A stretch of 64,000 nt of DNA from Pyrenula massariospora (Eukaryota; Ascomycota; Eurotiomycetes; Pyrenulales; Pyrenulaceae): assembly GCA_021030905.1 (NCBI GenBank), contig JAGFMI010000016.1:868001-932000 (forward strand), written 5' to 3'. How positions within the stretch are numbered: the first letter of the stretch is position 1; each line of letters opens with the position of its first letter. Below the pieces are notes generated by a model. The model was given only the letters and a program-made list of their open reading frames with translations. It had not been told where the DNA came from and searched no databases. Of the stretch, positions 1-9,102 are shown in pieces. The position numbers and the translations under genes were made by a program.

Positions 1-726
1 GAGCCTCCGAGGGTCTCCTGGTATCATTTTCGATCCGGATGTCAGATGTACCGGGCGGAGTGGCCATTGACGAGTTGTGAAAAAGGACAACGGAGCTTGA
101 TTTACGAGAGATAGACTAAGCGCATCACCAGGATCATCCACAAGAAAACTATTGTATTCGCTGGATAGAGGAAAGAGAACAGTTATTGGGAGCAGAAATC
201 GAACAGAAATTGTCTGGTCGAAGGCTGACGTTCTCTCGGTGGATTAGCGGTCTTTGAAGGTCAAAGGGGAAGCCCAATTTTGGGGGCCAAAAAGCAAACA
301 AAACCCAGACAATACTTATCTTACCAACCCTCCTTTATTCTATGTTCAAGCGCAGGCTAATGAGGATTTTCCCTAGAATCGTTCTTTGTAATATTCTGCT
401 ATTCTTAAATCCGATAAATTGCTGCGGAGCCGAGGCTAGTCCGCGAAACACGCTGCCAACAATTATCCGCGCCCTCCCCCAAAATGCGCTGTATCAGAAG
501 CTTGGACGTTTCCTTGGCCTACATTTGGCGCCAAGAGCAGGAAACTTTCAAAGACGGAAACGGAGCTATGCGTACAACCAAGATCCAAGTGGTTCTGCGG
601 CTCTGCACCGAATTCTAGTCCCCTGAATTTGTTTCAGCACGAGATGAAATGATGACGAAGTGCGCGGACTACCGATTCCGAAATCTCTAATTATTCTATG
701 TCTTTCACAAATATAGGAAAAGAGGA
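1..726. other. 5' edge of window, no firm gene
   Basis: I see no recognisable gene here apart from the doubtful small reading frame at 342-626. The right part is the 3' flank of the mannosyltransferase gene on the minus strand. Confidence 0.5.
342..626 (+). CDS. doubtful small secreted-type protein
   Basis: A 94-residue single-exon reading frame of unknown function. The N-terminus has basic residues, then a hydrophobic stretch (about residues 12-27) ending near Cys-Cys-Gly-Ala, which resembles a signal peptide. Near residue 73 there is a dibasic Arg-Arg-Lys-Arg site, the kind Kex2 cuts, followed by a short tail. No family is recognisable, and a frame this short can arise by chance. It lies tail-to-tail with the mannosyltransferase gene. 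Only transcript data would show whether it is real. Confidence 0.18.
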   Translation: MFKRRLMRIFPRIVLCNILLFLNPINCCGAEASPRNTLPTIIRALPQNALYQKLGRFLGLHLAPRAGNFQRRKRSYAYNQDPSGSAALHRILVP

Positions 727-2250
727 TCATCCATCATCGAGCATCCAGTAGCCACCAATCTCCTCAAATATTGCCTCGAAGCCCGGCACGATGTCGTCCA
801 GCGGTCGTGCCTCCACGTCATAAAAGTCTGTACAAGACGCCACAGCCATATCTGCTGGTCTATTTGGTAGATATTCCGCTGCATCCCACTTGATAGATAA
901 GTTAACATTCATATAGTGTTGCTCGTCAAATTCGCTTCTTTTGTAGACCTGAAAAATCCCTCCTTGACTCTCTCGTTGCCATCTCATAACTTCCTTGGGG
1001 ATCGTCTTGACAAGACCACCATGAAGGAATGCCACTCTTCCGTCGGGATGATGCTGCGCGAAACTGTGGCCACAGTAGAAGCCGTCTGAGAGAGTGCCAA
1101 CGCTAGTTATCCATTTCGGTGGGTAGCCATACCGCGTTTTTAGAGCGTGCCATGCGAACCGAAACATATCTTTGTCTCCCAGGAGAAACTCATTGTAGTA
1201 ATCGGCGCGATCATTGTTGAACCATGCAGCAAGTTGGAGGTGGTAGAAGTATCTGCGTTTGTCGACGATGAGTTGGCCACTCTCCATCTCATATTCATTC
1301 ATGCGACACTCTGTATTCGTGATAGCCCACATCGGATTGTTGGGACGAGTGCGCGCAATGTCAGGCCAGAATAAGGTGCCATATTCTTGGTAGGTTGAAG
1401 ACTCGTACAGCAAGGCAGGATCAACGACTGGAATATTGTCTGAGTCTAGTAGAAGTGGCTCTGCGAAACGGGAATTCATGACAGCCGCTGTTTTGAGTTG
1501 ATAGTTGATGAATGGTCCGTCATGGTTAGTCTTCAAAATGTTTGAGGGTGTAGAAAGGTCATTGAAGTACATTCTCGGCCACATGGATGCGATATTGTCC
1601 TTCATTTTATCGGTCAATTCGTCGTCCCAGTAATGGATTTCGATTGGCATTTGAGATCCAAGCTTTCTCAAAGCTCGTAGAATAACTCTCACACGCTTCA
1701 TACTCTTCTGGTTGCCAGCGACTATTACTATGCCGCGGCCTTCAAAACGGTGCTTATACCTCGAATAGGGAAGCAATTCGTGAGTAACAAAATTATGCCA
1801 TTGATTTCTCTGGTCTTTAAGCTCTTCATCGCTTCGGTCATTCTCAGTCCAGTGAGAATCGCCATCAGTTCCTTCATTGTACTGGAAGAAGATTTCATGC
1901 ATTGCCGGCCATGTGCACCCTGACCTTGCTTTTTCTAGGCTCATGCCCGGGATCTGTGTGACAGCCTTGAAATGCCCCAAGAAATCGTCTGCGTCTGGAA
2001 ATTTATGCGCATCTTTTGCAACTGCGCCTCCTTCGCTTAGTGAGATTTTGCTGACGGAATCCTCGGTCACTGGAGTATCACCGGCTGGCGTCTGGTCTTG
2101 GAAGGTCTTCGAGAAATCTGTCGTATAAAATGGCCTTTTCCGGGTCGGAATCAATTTTTGGTGTTGGGAAATAACGTAGATAAGGATTACTCCTAGCAGG
2201 ATTCCCGCGACCCTTGGAGACCGACAAAAAAGAGCCATCCGGAGCTGCAA
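727..2250 (-). CDS. GT71 alpha-mannosyltransferase (Mnn1/Mnn2-like), Golgi type II membrane protein
   Basis: Single exon, 507 residues. A short cytoplasmic start is followed by one hydrophobic anchor (about residues 13-28), the type II layout of Golgi glycosyltransferases. The lumenal part has the GT71 fold signature. It starts with a beta strand near residue 170 (GIVIVAGNQKS) and has the metal-binding Asp-Ser-Asp motif in LLLDSDN near residue 268. A conserved C-terminal block follows, ending GGYWMLDDG. Family members extend alpha-1,2 or alpha-1,3 mannose branches on N- and O-glycans of secreted and wall proteins, using GDP-mannose. Met1 or Met5 could start translation; both keep the anchor. 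The linkage made cannot be told from sequence. Confidence 0.88.
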   Translation of the reverse strand: MQLRMALFCRSPRVAGILLGVILIYVISQHQKLIPTRKRPFYTTDFSKTFQDQTPAGDTPVTEDSVSKISLSEGGAVAKDAHKFPDADDFLGHFKAVTQIPGMSLEKARSGCTWPAMHEIFFQYNEGTDGDSHWTENDRSDEELKDQRNQWHNFVTHELLPYSRYKHRFEGRGIVIVAGNQKSMKRVRVILRALRKLGSQMPIEIHYWDDELTDKMKDNIASMWPRMYFNDLSTPSNILKTNHDGPFINYQLKTAAVMNSRFAEPLLLDSDNIPVVDPALLYESSTYQEYGTLFWPDIARTRPNNPMWAITNTECRMNEYEMESGQLIVDKRRYFYHLQLAAWFNNDRADYYNEFLLGDKDMFRFAWHALKTRYGYPPKWITSVGTLSDGFYCGHSFAQHHPDGRVAFLHGGLVKTIPKEVMRWQRESQGGIFQVYKRSEFDEQHYMNVNLSIKWDAAEYLPNRPADMAVASCTDFYDVEARPLDDIVPGFEAIFEEIGGYWMLDDG

Positions 2251-3221
2251 GGGAAAAACGTCAGGATGGGTTGAACATGAACGAGGGAGATGTCAGAGTT
2301 GGGAGCCAGCGTCAGCGAGTCGATGTACTGCGATGCCACGATTCGGTTAAACCCTTAGAACAGTCTGGGCGACAGTTCCGGCAATGGTTGTGACTTCATT
2401 TTGTATCACAATAAGACGAGTCGCGAAGCTTCAAGAGCTTCAGACCAAAAGTCGCGGCTGGAATACATAAGCCAATTTATGGGAAGGATAGTATTTGGCC
2501 TGCCTCAATCTTTCGAAAATTGTCCTCTGATTGCCCAACCCACCTGATGTTGTAGCTCACGATGGCAAGATGGTCGTGGAGCTTTGAACAGAAAGGTACA
2601 GTACAATTCACTGGTAGGAAACAAAGGTGATCTTGACAATGGAGGCATTGCAAGCTGGCAAAGACCGAGGCACTTGGGAACTAGCCAGGAGGAGATCTGC
2701 TCTTTGGCCATCGCCGTGTGTATCCCTGTATGGTCGTGCGATAGCCTGACACGAAGTCTTTTAAGCCCAGGATGGTCACCATAGAGCAGGGGTTGCGCCG
2801 GCGAGCTCCCCCGCTCCGCCCTTAATCCAGTGGTAAACGAGCATTTCGGGCTAGACGTGGGGTTGGTGCCAACTCTCGGGCGTCTCGGACGCAAACCTCG
2901 GTAACATTTGATGGGTCCTGCTCCCAAGACGAAGAAGGCATCTCGATCGGAACACCGCGACTGGTTCTATAAAGGGAAACATGGTGATGATGAAAGACGA
3001 AGAGCTCGTCAATTTTGGGTTCTGCTATCGAAGAGGCTTGAAATGCATGTCGATCGTGGCAGCAGACCAAAGGGTGATGATTGGTCTGCACGGTAGATCA
3101 CGTGGCGCAGTCCACACCCTCAATTTTCCGCGCGTAGGCATGCACGTCAGACTATCCTCCGAATACCCATAATCTCGTCATTCTGAGAGCCTGGGTGAGA
3201 TCTCTTAACAGAGCCTCGATC
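2251..3221. other. intergenic, divergent promoters
   Basis: This is the shared upstream region of the mannosyltransferase (minus) and the BLOC-1-like gene (plus). Reading frames of 60-140 codons occur here on both strands, but none shows a recognisable motif. I looked for a tRNA around 2800-2920 and could not fold one. Confidence 0.5.
3098..3104. promoter_or_regulatory. TCACGTG E-box-like site
   Basis: A CACGTG core lies about 120 bases upstream of the BLOC-1-like start codon. In fungi this core is bound by Cbf1/USF-type bHLH proteins. The sequence match is direct; function here is inferred only from position. Confidence 0.3.
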
Positions 3222-3644
3222 ATGGCAACCCCAGCGCGTCGCACAGCGGAAGCCCGCACCGCTTTCACCGCATCGCTCACCAGTGTCGGCTCCAATCTCT
3301 CCGCCGACCTCGAGTCCCGCGCCAAGACCATCCACGAGAATGCCAGCAATCTGTCTAGGCAAGAGGCAGAATTGGCAAAGCATACCAAGGCGCTCGCCAA
3401 GGAGAATGAGCAGATGGAGAAAACCCTTGAACGGACCCGACGTGATCTAGAAGGTATGGGCGATCTTCAAGGAGGCGCAGAAGGAATTGAGATGGACTTG
3501 GCCATGTTAGAGAGCATGCTTGGGGATGTGGAGGGGTTCGAGGAAGACGACGAGAGGGATCACGGGCCTGACTTTGAAGGAGAAGACAGAGACGACTGTC
3601 TACAGCCAGACCGAGTGGCTGCTGAAGAGACGTCACGCAACTAA
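3222..3644 (+). CDS. BLS1: BLOC-1 subunit 1 (BLOS1/GCN5L1) family protein
   Basis: A 140-residue single-exon protein. I chose the ATG at 3222 (MATPARRTAEAR...) over the in-frame ATG at 3195 because homologous proteins begin close to this point. Residues about 10-100 form a heptad-patterned helix: an Ala/Arg-rich start, then QEAELAKHTKALAKENEQ, then an acidic segment with IEMDLAMLESML. That matches the C-terminal block of the GCN5L1/BLOS1 family. The tail is acidic. BLOC-1 is an endosomal coiled-coil complex that regulates Rab GTPases and endosome maturation in fungi. The family match is by pattern; another small BLOC-1 subunit is possible. Confidence 0.68.
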   Translation: MATPARRTAEARTAFTASLTSVGSNLSADLESRAKTIHENASNLSRQEAELAKHTKALAKENEQMEKTLERTRRDLEGMGDLQGGAEGIEMDLAMLESMLGDVEGFEEDDERDHGPDFEGEDRDDCLQPDRVAAEETSRN

Positions 3645-4856
3645 CCGATTGAGTTCATGGGAGCGCTTCATCATATTTTCTTACCTCGGACAATCGTTCC
3701 ATACCGCTGTCGACGTCGCTAGTGGTTCTATTTCTGTAAGCCGTTCAAAACTTCCATGAAGAACTTTGCACGTATTGCGGAAGGTAAGATCCACCGAGAA
3801 CCAGCCAAGGAAAGTCCCAATCCTCTGTAGCCGAGTGGGCACCTTCTGGCTGCTTAATTTATTATGATCCTTCAACTTCTCTAGATCCTTAGAGAGGGCA
3901 TGGCGGTCTGAAAGGAATAGGCTGGACGATGTACTGAGGCACCTTGATGCGATCATAGATTCTTCTCTTTTCCTGGTCATTTCCAACTTCCCTCGGCTCT
4001 CTTCGATTTTTTCGGGCAATATCTCTCTCCAAGATATTAAGATATCTTCAGATAACCATCAGTACTTCCACTTGCTATCCAAACCCATTAACGCTAGCCA
4101 AACCTCTTCCCTTTTGTCAACCGAGATAGGTCGAAGAGACTCGTGTCTTAACAGCAAGCAAATCTGAGCAGAATGGAAACCCTGTTCAGAGTGCAGTGAA
4201 AACTCAGAAGCTTCTTGAATACTGACGGCCGCCTTGAAATTGCTTCCGTTCCATCCCGCCTGAATATCTTGAACTTTTCAAAGGGCGTCCAATATTCATT
4301 GCTTCACAGAAGTAACTCCCAACAACAAAGTGCGAAAACTAGGGTCTTAAACAATCTGGCAAGATTTACGCATCTATAGGAGCTCAAGTGCTCGATGACA
4401 AAGGCCCGAACGAAGCACCTGACTTCCGGACACGTACAAGCCTAAATGTGATGAAATGCTGGTTGAATGGTCCTGGCAACTGTGTGATTATGACATCCCG
4501 GGAGAATTACCTTATGACTTGCAATCGGAAACTATATGAGGTCGATTCTCTATTGCCAGAGTGGACTGTCACATTGTGTGAATCGAGCTATCAAGGTGTC
4601 AGCTTGACGATGGACGCTTACTTTAATTTATCGTTTACGATGTGAAAGACAATCTGTTTGAAGGCTTAATTTTTAAAAGGTTCATTCGCTTATTCACGAA
4701 CCGAATCTACAGCTAACAATCGCTCTAACTGTGGCCGATGCCACGTTCAGATGCCTTCAATCATTCCCCGACAACTCTCCCGGCTGTATTGTCATTATCA
4801 AGCTCTGTACCGATCAGTGAGTGTCGTTGTGGACAAGTTTCTTTACATGTTAGAGC
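3645..4856. other. gene-poor stretch before the secreted pair
   Basis: About 1.2 kb with only short frames: 3681-4019 on minus (112 codons) and 4388-4645 on plus (85 codons). Neither has a recognisable domain, signal peptide or neighbouring exon that I could join. It may hold the 3' ends of the flanking genes and decayed sequence. Confidence 0.4.
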
Positions 4857-5472
4857 TTACCCTGGTTTTGGGTCACTGGGACACTTTTGCTGCTCGGCCT
4901 TCTGATCGGCCTCCTCTTTGCTCACATCGGGGGATCCTCCTTCCCAGGCTATATACCATCTGTCGTCTTTGTACCACCAGCAAGTCCTTGTTCCCTCACA
5001 CAATGGTGCATCGCCTGGAGGACGGTGTCCACTCTGGGCACAGAAATTCTAGGTAACCTCGGTATTAGTACGTATGCTTCTATATCGAATACTAGCGGGA
5101 CGCCTCTTACACAGTCGGGGTGAACGTTATCTCCTGCGCATATAAAATAGAATCCGGTTTGCTTCAGGCCTTCAGGACTGAACATGGCGCATTCCTTATT
5201 GAACACGGTAAGCCGACGATGAAAATTCAACACAGGCGCTCCTAAATCTGCGGTAGTGTGCAAGGAACGAAGACAACAGAGGCACTCACAGGTCCATCGT
5301 CAATGAAGCATTTGTTTTGCTTGGTAGGGCCTATCGTGAAGGCAGGGCAATTACACTGGCTTAGATGCGGCCAGTTCCGTGCTTTGGCTGATTCGCGACT
5401 GTGGAGTGTTCGTGCACCAGCCAAGGCGAGAATGACCATAGCCAGGAGAGACGCTAGAGCGGGGCCGAGCAT
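4857..5472 (-). CDS. cysteine-rich secreted protein 1 (effector-like), three exons
   Basis: Not visible as one frame. I rebuilt it from exons 5472-5290, 5194-5111 and 5048-4857 (introns 95 and 62 nt, GTGAGT...AAG and GTAAGA...TAG, both phase 0), giving 152 residues. A signal peptide covers about residues 1-20. The mature part has ten cysteines, at 40, 42, 55, 63, 80, 89, 92, 106, 112 and 145. Landmarks are CNCPAFTI, KCFIDDG, DNVHPDC, CAQSG and LCEGTRTC, then a Trp/Tyr-rich and charged tail. The even cysteine count suggests disulfide bonding outside the cell. The next gene (6120-6825) is a clear paralogue. I cannot name the family; it is effector-like in size and architecture, but the role is unknown. 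Confidence 0.82.
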
Positions 5473-6119
5473 TTTCGGAGGCTTGATGCTCTTATTTGTG
5501 GTAGTTATGAGGATAGCGAGAAGATGAGGGATTTTGGACAAATCTCATTGACAATGAGGTGTACAGGTGAGAGATGAATTGAGTTACGCGGAATCTTCTG
5601 AGTCTGGGGTGAGACTTTCCTAGAACATTGGGTATGTTCTAAAGTAGGGCCACTTCAAACAAACAGGAAAGTGCGAGGCAGACTACCATCAGCCGAATCA
5701 AGTGCCAAAATCTAGTAATCTGTAGGGCTTGATCTGGGATTGTGATAACTTCAGGTGTTGCACACAGGTAGTTTCTAAGTGCCTGGCTATTCCAGACGCA
5801 CTGAGGTCACGATGAAAATTAGGGAAATTGAAGTGCAAGGAATTAATTGATTTATAATGCACCGAACACCTTCTCTGATGATCTAGTGTGCGTCTGCTCT
5901 GTGAATCGAGCTCTAGAAGCCGATGACCGGTATCAAACATGTAGAGAAATATACGCCTTGGCGAGGCATGAGGGAAGTCTCTAAGAACACCCGTGAAAAG
6001 GATCAAAGAGAAATGAAAGAATTCAAAATTGCAAGCCAGACTAAACCAACAAGACTATGGCATAGCCTTTCTAGGAAAGAATTGAAAAGTGATGGTGGCT
6101 TTCCTCAGCTCCCAAGCTC
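5473..6119. other. intergenic between the two secreted paralogues
   Basis: About 650 bases serve as the promoter of the downstream paralogue and the 3' flank of the upstream one. Short frames (5698-6006 minus, 5923-6207 plus) have no recognisable content; the second overlaps exon 3 of the neighbouring gene in antisense. Confidence 0.5.
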
Positions 6120-6825
6120 TCAATCAGAGTCATCATCTGATGCCACTATCTTCAGTTCATCGGGCATTTGTTTCGGACATGTCTGCATCCCTGGTGGTTT
6201 AGGGTAGAGGTCGTCTGGTGACACATTGGAGCACCCTTCGCAAGTGAGGACCCTCTTGCCACGAACGCAGGTCCTTGTGCCCGGGCATAGAGGAGCACCA
6301 ACCCGGCCCGCTCTGCCAGATTGAGCACATCTATTCTGTCATGTAGTTAGCACCTGTGACTAAAATGAACGCTGGATTTCAGACGTACGCAATTTGCATG
6401 CACGTAGGAACCATCGCAAGTGTATTTATCGTGGGGAGAGCCATCTGAGAGGAAGAGCGTGCAGAACTATCAATGTATTGTCAGTCATAGGAGATTCACA
6501 CTAGAGTTCACGTCTATCGTTTTGCAGCCTTTCCGACTAGGTAGCATGAAATCTACAAGATACAATTTGAAAGTGAAACTTTTATACTTACAGCAGTTCC
6601 TGGCAATTCCTCCCACTTACCGCTGGTAAAATGTGAAGGGTCTGGACCAGCGATGAAGCACTTCCCCTTATCCTTGGGCTTAAAGATTTGATACCCTGGG
6701 CATTCACATGGCCTGAGATTCGTCGGGAAACCTCCTTCGCTCATACCAATGTTGGAGATCAGAAGCATAGCGACAAGCGAAACGACGACTGGGCAGAGAA
6801 ACTTGAGAGGGTTGGTGAAGGCCAT
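6120..6825 (-). CDS. cysteine-rich secreted protein 2 (effector-like), three exons
   Basis: Exons 6825-6592, 6466-6389 and 6335-6120 (introns 125 and 53 nt, GTAAGT...TAG and GTACGT...CAG, both phase 0) encode 175 residues. The start at 6825 puts a strong signal peptide at about residues 1-25; an upstream in-frame ATG at 6975 would bury it. The mature part has twelve cysteines, at 40, 42, 56, 80, 95, 104, 107, 121, 127, 136, 139 and 157. Landmarks shared with the paralogue at 4857-5472 are C-x-CPGYQI, KGKCFI, VHANC, CAQSG and GAPLC-x-GTRTC. It differs by a longer insert after the first block, an extra CEGC pair and an acidic C-terminus. Function is unknown; it is secreted by prediction. Confidence 0.82.
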
Positions 6826-8123
6826 GGCGTTAGGGAGAAGCTTCTTGATTGAGCCAACAAAGTTTCGAGATAGGCACGAAGATAGGTGAAAGTTGGGAAG
6901 AATTATGGAAGAAAGAGATAAAGAAGGTGAAAGTAAGGTGATGGTTTGAAGGTAGGATGTCATGAATTTGTACATTTAAGCATTGGTAAGGAACTTGTGA
7001 TCTATCGAGTGAAGGCTTAATAGAAGTATCCTTTAAAGGGCCTGTGTGACATAGTAGTAAATTTTTGACATTTATTTGACTTTACCCCACCTTACAAGGT
7101 CATCCAAAATTCTCCATCATCGCTTCCTGGATTTCATTGATAAGACTGTTGAGGTATCTAAGCACAAGATGCCAGTGTAACGAAAGCTTTCCAAAAAGCG
7201 TTGAGGATATTAATTTTTTCATCCGAATCTCTTAAACAGATATCTGTGCAGGGAACCGCAGTTTGGGGACTCGCCGACCACTTGGCATTGCTGTGAATGG
7301 TTTTTGTGATTAAACTGGTTTACGACTGGATGGCTGCTAAAGATGAGTAGGTAAGCTGATGGGCGAGAGATAAATAATTCCTTTCAGCTTCCGCAATAGA
7401 GCAGAAGGAGAAACATCACCACTAAGATCTCACACAGAAGGCTTTCATGTCATAAAGATAGATCGATGGCTGCATTGAGCGCGGTCGTCAAAAATTTGTA
7501 TTTCACGGCCAACGCGACCTAGACATTTTGTCTAGAGCATTGGCTAAGGTTTCAGAGCTGGATAAGAGATTCGCCTGCTTCCTGTGTATGATTCGTGTCG
7601 AGTGGAAAGATATAGATGGCGTATTTGTAAGAAGAGCATTGAGAAGTTCTCACTGGAGTAGTTACAGTGCCAGATGTTTGTTAGTAATGGTGTAGATAGT
7701 ATTGGAGCTGCATTGAGACGGTCATCCTGATTGTCAACCTCGGTCTAGGCCGAAGTTTAACGAGCGTTCAGGACAATGAACAAATGCTGAGCATGAGATG
7801 TTATACGCAATTCGCGACACCACTCCGGATGCTTATGGTTCTCTCCTTCCTTGTTTCACGATATCATGGGGCTTCGGTTTAGGGTTCGTCGCTGAGCCTT
7901 GGAAACGGGGGAGACGCCCGCCGGAACCACTTCGGCAAAGAAATCTATCACCGCGGCACAATTCGCTTCTCGAATTTGTCTACCCAACGGGGCCCAACGA
8001 GGTACAAAGCCTAAATCATTCTAATCCCTGAACGCAGAAAAAGACTTTTATTGACAATGTCCCGTATGTACAGAATATCAAACCTTCGACAATAATTCTT
8101 TCACATTCAACACCTTTGCGAGC
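6826..8123. other. gene-poor 1.3 kb stretch
   Basis: This is the upstream region of the secreted paralogue (minus) and of the deacetylase (plus). It looks A+T-rich, and the longest frame (7798-8031) has no recognisable features. No repeat or transposon remnant is evident by eye. Confidence 0.4.
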
Positions 8124-8837
8124 ATGATCGGAGTATTGCTAGCGTTTTGTCTTGTGATATATCCGCTGTATTTGATCTACCAGCCTCCATGCTTTGTGAT
8201 GCGATGGCTTCAGCGACGATGGCCCGATGTCCTTTGGCAAGTGTCTACGACCTCCAAAGTTGTGGCGCTCACCATCGATGATGGTCCAACAGAGTACACA
8301 CAGGACATTCTGGAGATTCTTCAAGCAAATGGTGCACACGCAACGTTTTTCATCATTGGCTCCAATATCAGCGGCCATGAGCCTACGCTGCAAGATATTG
8401 TACGTGATGGGAGTGAGCTGGGTAATCATGCCATGTATGACGAACCCTCGCGATCACTGACTCAAGATGTACTTGCTGAACAGATTCTTTCCGTGGAGAA
8501 AAGGCTCAGCAGCATCTATGCTGCCTTCAGTCAAAAGGGCGACCGGCTCCCCAAATTGTGTCGACCCGGCTCCGGGTTCTTTAGCACCGGCATGCGAGAA
8601 ATGCTGAAGAGGCTAGAATATAGGCTCGTTCTAGGCAGCATTTACCCACATGATCCCCAGATTCCCTTCTTCCAGGTCAACGCAATTCATGTGCTGAAAA
8701 TGTTGGCTCCTGGTGGGATCATCATTTGCCATGACGGGAGACCATGGGCCGCTCCTATGCTTTGTAAGGTTCTTCCTGAAATAAGGCGTCGGGGTTATCG
8801 TATCATTACGGTCACAGAGCTTCTGGGCGAGTCTTGA
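8124..8837 (+). CDS. NodB-type polysaccharide deacetylase (CE4 family), variant metal site
   Basis: Single exon, 237 residues, beginning with a hydrophobic segment (about residues 2-20) that could anchor or export it. The NodB domain follows: motif 1 TIDDGP near residues 50-55, motif 2 GNHAMYDEP near 100-108, motif 3 CRPGSG near 150 and a C-terminal IICHDGR near 212. CE4 enzymes remove acetyl groups from N-acetylglucosamine polymers such as chitin, using an Asp-His-His metal site. Here the usual H-x3-H of motif 2 reads His102-x3-Asp106, and motif 3 is RPGSG rather than the classic RPPY. The protein therefore belongs to a divergent subgroup, and its substrate is uncertain. The gene is short, with no chitin-binding module. 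Confidence 0.8.
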   Translation: MIGVLLAFCLVIYPLYLIYQPPCFVMRWLQRRWPDVLWQVSTTSKVVALTIDDGPTEYTQDILEILQANGAHATFFIIGSNISGHEPTLQDIVRDGSELGNHAMYDEPSRSLTQDVLAEQILSVEKRLSSIYAAFSQKGDRLPKLCRPGSGFFSTGMREMLKRLEYRLVLGSIYPHDPQIPFFQVNAIHVLKMLAPGGIIICHDGRPWAAPMLCKVLPEIRRRGYRIITVTELLGES

Positions 8838-9102
8838 GTTTTCGGGTTTCGGGACAAGTCCCTTTATTCTTCACTGTCGGCACAAGTGCACCATTCATGA
8901 TTCCATGCATAAGATCCTGCTGGCTTTGGCGAGATGGCAGGAAGATGGACATAGAAAACATCTTTGGGCAAATTTCAGGAACAGGTTTAGCGCCTAGCGA
9001 GGAGGCCCGAGCTTCTGCTGCATGAGGTCATCACATTACCCCCGAAAAGTCTCGTTCTCAATTAGCAGCCCTCGAGCTCTGTCCTGATAGAAGAGCTCCT
9101 GA

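Noticed and set aside
2790-2925. tRNA-like stretch near 2800-2920
   Set aside because: It contains pieces resembling an A box, but no proper B box or cloverleaf could be drawn on either strand.
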